A model generated the notes under the pieces. It was not told where the DNA came from. It saw only the letters and a program-made list of their open reading frames with translations, and made no database searches. From Streptosporangium canum (GTDB taxonomy: Bacteria > Actinomycetota > Actinomycetes > Streptosporangiales > Streptosporangiaceae), in NCBI RefSeq assembly GCF_900113865.1, contig NZ_FOQY01000036.1, positions 21,128 to 85,127 on the forward strand: DNA of 64,000 bases, given 5' to 3'. Positions within the stretch are counted from its first letter, which is position 1, and the number at the start of each line of letters is the position of its first letter. Below are positions 58,049-64,000 of the stretch, piece after piece. The position numbers were made by a program, and so were the translations under genes.

Positions 58049-58523
58049 CTCGATCTCTCCTCAACCCCCGGACCGGCTCCCTGCCGGATCCCCCCTGGGC
58101 TTGGGACATTGGTACGGGCAGGCGCTTGCAGCCTCCCGTAGCGGTGCTTGCAGCCCCCTTGGCCGGGCTTGCAGGAGACCTGACGACCTGACCGGTGGCC
58201 CGGGAAAGGACCGTACGGCGCCGAGCGGGTCCGCCGCCCGGCTTACCCCGCAATCACCCCAGCGGCTGATGACCGGCGGGCACCGCCGCCGCCACCATGA
58301 ACGTCATGCGCTCACGGGGCCCGACGGTTCCGGGAGCGCGCCCGGCGGACGGGGGCGCACGCCCTCCGGCGCCGGGGCATCCGGGGGTCATCCCCGGCGA
58401 CACAGGGGGAGAGCCGGCGCCGCGAGCCGGAGGGGACGATCTCGGTCGGGCGGAGAAGTGCGGTCTCGCGCCGGACCATGTGACAAAGATCGCAGCAGCT
58501 CGCGGCGCCATCCCCTCCCATTG
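58049..58523. other. Region upstream of cydAB without supported genes
   Basis: About 475 bases between the secreted-protein gene and the cydA operator region. The first part contains GC-rich repeats of GCTTGCAG type. Long plus-strand frames here have no family signature. It probably holds the promoters of the secreted protein and part of the cyd control region. Confidence 0.5.
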
Positions 58524-58570
58524 CTCTACAGCTTGTAGTACTACTTTAGGTAGCACTACAACTTGTAGAG
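58524..58570. promoter_or_regulatory. Cluster of TACA/TGTA palindromes directly before cydA
   Basis: Within 47 bases lie CTACAGCTTGTAG (58526-58538), GTAGTACTAC (58535-58544) and the perfect palindrome CTACAACTTGTAG (58556-58568). The outer two also form a larger inverted repeat. TACA-N2/3-TGTA boxes are the pattern of BlaI/MecI/CopY-type repressors, and the site ends 21 bases before the cydA start. An AT-rich island in a GC-rich genome supports a real promoter/operator. Confidence 0.65.
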
Positions 58571-58591
58571 CTCCAGACCCGCGAGGGGAAG

Positions 58592-60028
58592 ATGGACGCA
58601 CTGGACCTGGCGCGGTGGCAGTTCGGGGTCACCACCGTGTACCACTTTCTGTTCGTACCCCTGACGATCGGCCTCGGCGTCTTCGTGGCCGGCCTGCAGA
58701 CCGCATGGCATCGCACGGGTAAGGAGCACTACCTCAGGCTCACCAAGTTCTTCGGGAAGCTCTTCCTGATCAACTTCGCGATGGGCGTGGTCACCGGCAT
58801 CGTGCAGGAGTTCCAGTTCGGCATGAACTGGAGCGACTACTCGATCTTCGTCGGAGACGTCTTCGGCGCCCCGCTGGCCCTGGAGGCGCTACTCGCGTTC
58901 TTCCTGGAGTCGACGTTCCTGGGCCTGTGGATCTTCGGCTGGGACAAGCTGCCCAAGCGCATCCACCTCGCCACGATCTGGGCCGCGGTCATCGGCTCCA
59001 ACCTGTCGGCGTACTTCATCCTCGCCGCCAACGCCTGGATGAAGCACCCGGTCGGCTACGAGGTGGTCGACGGCAAGGCGCGCATGACGGACCTGTGGGC
59101 GGTGCTCACCAACTCCGCCGCCCTCGCGCAGGTGCCCCACGTGGTGGGGGCGGCCTTCGTCGTCGCGGGCGGGTTCGTCCTGGCGGTCTGCGGCTACCAT
59201 GTCCTGCGGGAACGGCGCGCCGACCCCGACCGGACCACACCGGTACGGCGGGGCGCGACGGACATGTGGCGCACCCCCATGCGGGCCGCGCTGGTCATGA
59301 CGGCGATCGCCGGAGTCGTGGTCGCGGGCAGCGGCGACATGTCCGCCAAACTGCTGTACGAGCAGCAGCCGATGAAGCTGGCCGCCGCGGAGGGGCTCAG
59401 GCACGACACGGCCGGCGCGCCCTTCTCCCCCGTACCGGGGGTGGAGGTGCCCATGCTGCTCAGCTTCCTGTCCACCAACGACCCGAACGCGGTCGTCCAG
59501 GGCACCGAGGACCTGCAGGCCCGGTTCGAGAAGGAGTTCGGCCCCGGCGACTACCGCCCCAACCTGCCCGTGGTCTTCTGGTCCTTCCGCGTGATGATCA
59601 CCTTCGGCATGGCCACGGTGGCCCTGTCGGTCCTCGGCCTCTGGCTGACCCGCAAGCGCCGCCGCGACCCCCGCCCGCCCCGCGAACTGCCCGCCTGGCT
59701 CGCCCGGGCCTGCGTGCTGGCGCTGCCGCTGCCGACCATCGCGATGATCTCGGGCTGGCTGCTCAGCGAGATCGGCCGCCAGCCGTGGACCGTCCAGGGC
59801 GAGCTGCTCACGGCCGCGAGCGTGTCGCCCGGTGTCAGCCTCACCGAGGTGGCCGTCTCCCTGGCGGTCTTCACCGCCCTGTACGGCGCGCTCGCGCTGG
59901 CCGAGGCCGTACTGATCGTCCGCCACGTCAAGACGGGCCCCGAACCCGCCGCCCCCCGCCCCCTCACGCCGCCCTCCCGCGACGACGAGGACTCGGCAGC
60001 CCGGCTCCAGCCGACCCTGATGTACTGA
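58592..60028 (+). CDS. cydA: Cytochrome bd ubiquinol/menaquinol oxidase subunit I
   Basis: A 478-residue membrane protein with the haem and quinol features of CydA: His18 in VYHFLFVPLTIG, Glu in LAFFLESTFLG, His in ALAQVPHVVGAAF and Met in FWSFRVMITFG. The short Q-loop places it in the S subfamily common in Gram-positive bacteria. It reduces oxygen to water with quinol electrons at low oxygen. ATG follows AGGGGAA, just after a set of palindromes. cydB starts 10 bases downstream. Confidence 0.96.
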   Translation: MDALDLARWQFGVTTVYHFLFVPLTIGLGVFVAGLQTAWHRTGKEHYLRLTKFFGKLFLINFAMGVVTGIVQEFQFGMNWSDYSIFVGDVFGAPLALEALLAFFLESTFLGLWIFGWDKLPKRIHLATIWAAVIGSNLSAYFILAANAWMKHPVGYEVVDGKARMTDLWAVLTNSAALAQVPHVVGAAFVVAGGFVLAVCGYHVLRERRADPDRTTPVRRGATDMWRTPMRAALVMTAIAGVVVAGSGDMSAKLLYEQQPMKLAAAEGLRHDTAGAPFSPVPGVEVPMLLSFLSTNDPNAVVQGTEDLQARFEKEFGPGDYRPNLPVVFWSFRVMITFGMATVALSVLGLWLTRKRRRDPRPPRELPAWLARACVLALPLPTIAMISGWLLSEIGRQPWTVQGELLTAASVSPGVSLTEVAVSLAVFTALYGALALAEAVLIVRHVKTGPEPAAPRPLTPPSRDDEDSAARLQPTLMY

Positions 60029-60038
60029 AGGCGACACG

Positions 60039-60980
60039 ATGGAACTCACCACCTTCTGGTTCGCGGTCATCGCGTTCCTCTGGACCGGATACTTCGTCCT
60101 GGAGGGCTTCGACTTCGGCGTGGGCCTGCTGGCCCCGGCGCTGTCCAGGAACGAGGCCGAGCGCAAGCAGGTCCTCGGCACGATCGGCCCGGTCTGGGAC
60201 GGCAACGAGGTCTGGCTGATCACCGCCGTCGGCGCGATGTTCGCCGCGTTCCCCGCCTGGTACGCCGGGCTGCTCAGCGAGTTCTACCTGCCGGTCACGC
60301 TGGTCCTCGTCGGGCTCATCGTGCGCGGCATCGGCCTGGAGTGGCGGGGCAAGGTCCACCACTCCTCCGACCGCGCCTGGTGCGACCTGGGCATCCTGGT
60401 CGGCAGCGCGCTCCCGGCCTTCCTGTGGGGCGCCGTCTTCGCCGACCTGCTGCACGACAGCGCGATCGCCGCGCTGGTCGGCGGGGTGTTCTCCCTGTCG
60501 CTGTGCGTCCTGCACGGCGCGGTCTTCGTCGCCCTCAAGACGTCCGGGCCGGTGCGCGCCCGTGCCCGCCGTACCGCGATGGTCACTTCCGCGGTGGCGC
60601 TGCCCGCCGCGGTGGTGGCGCTGTCCAACATCCCGGCCGCCGGCACGGCCGTCGCCGACTGGGCGGCGGCGCCGTGGCTGTGGGCGTGCGCGCTGACCGC
60701 GATGGCGGCTCTGGCCGCCGGGATCGCACTGACCTGGCGCGGCCGGGACGGCTGGGCGTTCACCGCCACCGCCTCCTCCATCGCGCTGGGCTCGGTCGCC
60801 CTGTTCGGCGCCCTCTGGCCCGCCCCCCTGCCCGGCCTGACCGTCGCCGAGGCCGCCTCCGGCCCCTACACGCTGGGCATGCTGACCTGGATCGGCCTGA
60901 TCGCGCTGCCGTTCGTGCTCGGCTACCAGGCCTGGTCCTACTGGGTGTTCCGCAAGCGCCTGGTCGCCGAGGTGTCCTGA
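60039..60980 (+). CDS. cydB: Cytochrome bd oxidase subunit II
   Basis: A 313-residue membrane protein with the CydB hallmark WTGYFVLEGFDFGVG at the N-terminus and GTIGPVWDGNEVWLI, followed by several helices and a basic C-terminus. It pairs with CydA to form the oxidase. The ABC transporter genes cydDC, needed for assembly, are not in this window and the next gene is an MFS transporter. Confidence 0.95.
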   Translation: MELTTFWFAVIAFLWTGYFVLEGFDFGVGLLAPALSRNEAERKQVLGTIGPVWDGNEVWLITAVGAMFAAFPAWYAGLLSEFYLPVTLVLVGLIVRGIGLEWRGKVHHSSDRAWCDLGILVGSALPAFLWGAVFADLLHDSAIAALVGGVFSLSLCVLHGAVFVALKTSGPVRARARRTAMVTSAVALPAAVVALSNIPAAGTAVADWAAAPWLWACALTAMAALAAGIALTWRGRDGWAFTATASSIALGSVALFGALWPAPLPGLTVAEAASGPYTLGMLTWIGLIALPFVLGYQAWSYWVFRKRLVAEVS

Positions 60981-61065
60981 CGCATCCCCTGGGCGGAGCG
61001 CTCGGCAGCCGCCCACGTCCGGCGTGGGGGAAACCGAGTTGATTTCTCCCGCGCCGCTCTGAAGC

Positions 61066-62319
61066 ATGCCCTTCATGACGCCCCCCAGCCTGTTCCGGCA
61101 CCGGAACTTCATGCTCCTGTTCAGCGCCGACACGATCAGCCAGTTCGGCACGCAGATCAGCCTGCTCGCGCTCCCCCTGGTCGCGGTGCTCGCACTCGGG
61201 GCGAGCGAGTTCGAGACCGGGCTGCTGATCGCGGCCGAGACCGCGGCGTTCCTGCTGGTGGGACTGCCCGCCGGGGTCTGGGTGGACCGGATGCGCAGGC
61301 GGCGGATCCTGATCGCCGCGGACCTGGTCCGCGGCGCGCTGCTGGCATCGGTGCCGATCACGTGGTGGCTCGGCGCGCTGACCCTCCCCCACCTGTACGG
61401 CGTGGCACTCGGCATGGGCCTGGCCACGGTCTTCTTCGACATCGCCTACCAGAGCTACCTGCCGAGCCTGGTCGGCAGGGACCAGCTCGTGGACGGCAAC
61501 GCCAAGCTGGAGATCGTGCGGTCGGCGGCGGGCGTGGCCGGGCCGGGTGCCGGCGGCGGGCTGATCCAGGTGCTCACCGCGCCGGTCGCGGTGCTCGCGG
61601 ACGCCGTCAGCTTCCTCGGCTCGGCGCTGTTCCTGTGGCGGATCGACGCCGTCGAGCAGACCCCGGACCCGGCTGAGCGGCGCGGGCTGCTGAAGGAGAT
61701 CGGCGAGGGGCTCCGGTTCGTGGCCACGCACCGGATCCTGCGGATGATCGCCGCCTCCACCGCCACCGCCAACTTCACGGGCGGGATGCTGGCGGCCGTA
61801 GAGATGATCTTCCTGACCCGGGTGCTGGGCCTGTCCCCCGGCGCCATCGGCCTGCTGTTCTCCGCCGCGGCCCTCGGCGGCCTCGTCGGCGCGGCGATCG
61901 TGGGCACGGTCGGCCGCCGGGCCGGCACCGCCCGGACCATCTGGCTGTCCATCCTCGTCACCGGGCCGTTCATGCTCCTGGTGCCGCTCTCCGGGCCCGG
62001 CTGGGGAACGTCGCTGTTCGCGATCGGCATGTTCATGAACGGGGTCGGCGTGGTGCTCTACAACGTCAGCCAGGTCAGCTTCCGCCAGAGCGTCACCCCC
62101 GAGCACATGCTCGGCCGGATGAACGCCACCATGCGCTTCGTCGTATGGGGCACGCTCCCCCTCGGCGGCCTGGCCGGAGGCGTGCTGGGCGAGATCTTCG
62201 GCGCCCGCACCACGCTGTGGATCAGCGTCCTGCTGGCACTGCTGGCCGTGGTGCCGCTCCTGCTGTCCCCGCTGCGCACGATGCGCGACCTGCCGGCCCC
62301 TCAGCAGGCCGGCGTCTGA
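61066..62319 (+). CDS. MFS transporter (enterobactin-exporter-like)
   Basis: A 417-residue major-facilitator protein with 12 predicted helices. It has LFSADTISQFGTQISLLALPLV at the start and the loop motif GVWVDRMRRRRILIAADLVRG between helices 2 and 3. It resembles the EntS/MFS_3 group that exports siderophores or drugs. It follows cydB by 85 bases and seems separately expressed. Substrate unknown. Confidence 0.9.
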   Translation: MPFMTPPSLFRHRNFMLLFSADTISQFGTQISLLALPLVAVLALGASEFETGLLIAAETAAFLLVGLPAGVWVDRMRRRRILIAADLVRGALLASVPITWWLGALTLPHLYGVALGMGLATVFFDIAYQSYLPSLVGRDQLVDGNAKLEIVRSAAGVAGPGAGGGLIQVLTAPVAVLADAVSFLGSALFLWRIDAVEQTPDPAERRGLLKEIGEGLRFVATHRILRMIAASTATANFTGGMLAAVEMIFLTRVLGLSPGAIGLLFSAAALGGLVGAAIVGTVGRRAGTARTIWLSILVTGPFMLLVPLSGPGWGTSLFAIGMFMNGVGVVLYNVSQVSFRQSVTPEHMLGRMNATMRFVVWGTLPLGGLAGGVLGEIFGARTTLWISVLLALLAVVPLLLSPLRTMRDLPAPQQAGV

Positions 62320-62362
62320 TCCCCCGAGCGAGCGGCACCGCCACCGGCACCGGGACTCCCGG

Positions 62363-62584
62363 ATGGACACACAGGACAGGCTCCGCCGTACAGAAGCCGT
62401 ACAGAATATGAAGGAGCTGCGGCCGGGCTCGTCGGGACGGAGCGAGATCAGGATCCTGTTCGCCTTCGATCCTCGGCGCAGCGCCGTGCCGCTGGTCGCC
62501 GGAGACAAGGCCGGCCGCTGGGAAGCCTTGTACGACAAGGCGATACCGCTGGCGGAGGAGCGGTTCGCCGAATGGGTGGCATAG
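62363..62584 (+). pseudogene. N-terminally truncated HigB/Gp49-type toxin fragment
   Basis: The frame encodes NMKELRPGSSGRSEIRILFAFDP and LVAGDKAGRWEALYDKAIP, which match the C-terminal half of phage-derived HigB-like (Gp49) toxins. The first ~50 residues of that family are missing and are not found upstream. It is therefore probably a decayed toxin gene, still in front of a complete XRE antitoxin gene. A short functional product cannot be excluded. Confidence 0.7.
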
Positions 62585-62613
62585 CTGGAAGCCTCACCGA
62601 AGGAGCATGACCG

Positions 62614-62922
62614 ATGACCGCATTCCACCGCTGGGACGACGTCAGGCGTGAGGTCTTCGACGGAGAGGACCTCGCCGCCATCGACCGGGGCGCCACCGAG
62701 GCGGTCACCGCCGTCAGGCTCGCCGCCATGCGCAGGCAACTCGGCCTGCGCCAGGCGGATGTCGCCGAACGCATGCACGTGCGCCAGGAGAGGATTTCCG
62801 CGATCGAACGGGGAGACCCGACCTCGGCGACACTGAGCACGCTGATCGCCTATGTCCGGGCGCTCGGCGGGCAGCTCGAAGTCGTCGCCACCGTCGACGA
62901 CACCCGCTACAAGATCGCCTGA
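62614..62922 (+). CDS. XRE-family antitoxin (HigA-like)
   Basis: A 102-residue protein with a helix-turn-helix at about residues 37-90 (LGLRQADVAERMHVRQERISAIERG) and a short C-terminal strand region (LEVVATVDDTRYKIA). It is the typical antitoxin/autoregulator of HigBA-type modules. An AAGGAG site precedes ATG 62614, 29 bases after the toxin fragment. With its toxin truncated it may now be an orphan regulator. Confidence 0.87.
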   Translation: MTAFHRWDDVRREVFDGEDLAAIDRGATEAVTAVRLAAMRRQLGLRQADVAERMHVRQERISAIERGDPTSATLSTLIAYVRALGGQLEVVATVDDTRYKIA

Positions 62923-62979
62923 GCCCGCACTCCGGGCAACTCCGCAGCCGCCTGTCCCCGCTGCGCGCCCCGGCGGGAC

Positions 62980-63190
62980 TCAGCACGCGCTGATGCCGTC
63001 GAGGATGCGTCCGAGCCCGAAGGTGAACTGCTCGGTGAAACTCGGGTCGCGTGCCTCGACGACCCGTCTGGCGAAGTGAGGGTAGGCGCCGCTCTCGACG
63101 ACCTCCCGGATGTATGGCGCGACGCTCGCGCGCCACTCGTCCACACTCTGTCCTGTACGGCGCCGCGCCTCCGGTTTCAGCGTGATCTGG
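62980..63190 (-). pseudogene. C-terminal remnant of a TetR-family regulator
   Basis: Read on the minus strand, the frame ending in TGA at 62980-62982 encodes EARRRTGQSVDEWRASV, then RRVVEARDPSFTEQF and FGLGRILDGISAC. This is how TetR proteins of the TetR_C effector type end. No DNA-binding N-terminus precedes it; similarity fades around 63170-63190 where the IS200/IS605 sequence begins. The gene seems to have been cut by the insertion. Confidence 0.6.
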
Positions 63191-63199
63191 CGTGGAACC

Positions 63200-63217
63200 C
63201 CGGGCGTTCACGCCCGG
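63200..63217. repeat. Subterminal hairpin of the IS200/IS605 left end
   Basis: CCGGGCG and CGCCCGG form a perfect 7-bp stem with a TTCA loop. Such hairpins are recognised by the Y1 transposase during single-strand transposition. Location just outside tnpA fits the left end. Confidence 0.65.
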
Positions 63218-63286
63218 CAGGAAACGACAGCGCGGGAGGGCCGCCAAGGCCCGAGCGGTGTGGTGACCGGTAGGCCGTCGAGCGGC

Positions 63287-63715
63287 TCAGCCCGGACGCT
63301 TCTGGTTTTCGATGTACTCCTTGATGATCGATAGGGGTGCGCCGCCGCAGGAGGCGGCGAAGTACGACGGCGACCAGAAATGCCCGTCCCACAGATACTT
63401 ACGGATATGTGCCGGATATTCCTTGCGCAGTAGCCGGGCAGACACGCCCTTGAGGCTGTTCACCAGCGTCGAGAGGGCGACTTTGGGTGGGTAGTGCACG
63501 AGCAGGTGCACGTGATCCTCCTCGCCGTTGAAGCCGACCAGCTCCGCCCCGAAACTGTCGCACACCTCGATCATGATGTCTGCGCAGCGACGCAGAATCT
63601 CGTCGGTGAACACACCTCGCCGATACTTCGGAGTGAAGACCAAATGCGCATGAAGCGCGTAGACAACGCTTCGACCTCTTCTTATCTCGGGGTTCGGTTC
63701 CCACCTCGGTGACAT
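63287..63715 (-). CDS. tnpA: IS200-type Y1 transposase
   Basis: A 142-residue HUH-family single-strand transposase. The metal-binding motif is DHVHLLV near residue 65 and the nucleophilic Tyr is in IIKEYIEN near the C-terminus; LHAHLVFTPKYR at the start is typical. All catalytic residues look intact, so the element may be active. The upstream region is shared with the divergent tnpB. Confidence 0.93.
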   Translation of the reverse strand: MSPRWEPNPEIRRGRSVVYALHAHLVFTPKYRRGVFTDEILRRCADIMIEVCDSFGAELVGFNGEEDHVHLLVHYPPKVALSTLVNSLKGVSARLLRKEYPAHIRKYLWDGHFWSPSYFAASCGGAPLSIIKEYIENQKRPG

Positions 63716-63731
63716 GGACCCAACGCTAGAG

Positions 63732-64000
63732 TGTTCGAGGTGAAGCTGGTGGTGCAGGTGAGACTCCTGCCGACGCCTGAGCAGGCGGCGGCGCTGGAGG
63801 CGACCCTGCGCGCGGTCAACGACGCGGCCACCTGGGTGGCGGCGCTCGCCCACCACCAGCGGGTATTTCGCAACTACGACCTGCGCAAGCACGCCTACGG
63901 GCAGATCAAGGACAACTACGGGCTGGCGGCTCAGGCCGCGCAGCACGTCATCAAGAAGGTCACCGACGCCTACGCCACGCTGCACGCCAATCTCCGCAAC
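63732..64000 (+). CDS. tnpB: TnpB/OrfB, N-terminal part (runs off the window)
   Basis: The first ~90 residues of a TnpB protein: VVQVRLLPTPEQAAALEATLRAVNDAATWVA-type opening, then NYDLRKHAYGQIKDNYGL and AAQAAQHVIKKV. GTG 63732 or GTG 63741 may be the start. TnpB proteins are RNA-guided nucleases, ancestors of Cas12, whose catalytic RuvC domain would lie beyond the window. It is divergent from tnpA. Confidence 0.9.

Larger units (their letters stand above)
63191..64000. mobile_element. IS200/IS605-family element (left end, tnpA and partial tnpB)
   Basis: The element has divergent tnpA (minus) and tnpB (plus), the IS605 arrangement. Its left end is marked by a hairpin at 63200-63217 and it adjoins a broken TetR gene. 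The right end lies outside the window. Exact ends cannot be set because these elements lack inverted repeats and target duplications. Confidence 0.75.

Noticed and set aside
58297..58722. Plus-strand frame overlapping the cydA start
   Set aside because: It overlaps the operator cluster and the first 130 bases of cydA in another frame and has no family signature.

Overview
The window comes from a very GC-rich actinomycete. GTG starts, GTGA/ATGA stop-start overlaps, F420-type enzymes, an Mrp antiporter and cytochrome bd all fit a filamentous actinobacterium, and I would guess a Streptosporangiaceae-like genus without being able to prove it. No rRNA, tRNA or CRISPR array was seen.

Positions 236-36074 form one large catabolic island bracketed by two paralogous IclR regulators (236-1114 and 32605-33573), with a GntR/FCD regulator inside (20367-20990). 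The most striking part is 9455-16311. It encodes two proteins resembling plant red chlorophyll catabolite reductase (RCCR), a Rieske mono-oxygenase between them with all iron ligands, an SDR carrying the diagnostic motifs of chlorophyll b reductase (NYC1/NOL), and a secreted chlorophyllase-like hydrolase. This looks like a bacterial counterpart of the plant PAO/phyllobilin chlorophyll breakdown route, or a related route for another tetrapyrrole. No enzyme here has been assigned a substrate by sequence alone.

Around this core are enzymes that could finish such a pathway. Two aldehyde dehydrogenases, an acyl-CoA dehydrogenase and an AMP-forming acyl-CoA ligase could handle a phytol-like side chain. 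A tandem nitrilase, an isochorismatase-fold amidase, a metal cyclase/formamidase and a hydantoinase/imidase could open cyclic imides and amides. Two family III CoA-transferases, two MmgE/PrpD proteins, a MaoC pair, a thiolase-DUF35 pair and an HMG-CoA-lyase-like protein could then degrade the acids as CoA esters. Genes 22289-29950 are tightly overlapped and look translationally coupled. TGTATACA-type palindromes precede both the 16384 operon and the GntR gene. GTTTC/GAAAC palindromes precede the acyl-CoA dehydrogenase, nitrilase and second secreted hydrolase genes.

From 36053 the content changes: a PAS-LuxR regulator, a FrnE-like DsbA, then a less GC-rich block holding a 2,486-residue secreted RHS/YD-repeat protein (38608-46068, minus). 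Its exchangeable tip carries an HExxH metallopeptidase motif and is followed by an overlapping lipoprotein gene that may encode immunity. Next come an Mrp Na+/H+ antiporter operon (54204 down to 47752, minus) with an unusual MrpC coiled-coil extension, a membrane-anchored CoxG-like protein, a fatty-acid desaturase, a polysaccharide deacetylase and a small secreted protein. Then follow cydAB behind a cluster of palindromes, an MFS exporter, a decayed HigB-type toxin with an intact XRE antitoxin, and a TetR remnant cut by an IS200/IS605 element whose tnpB runs off the window end.
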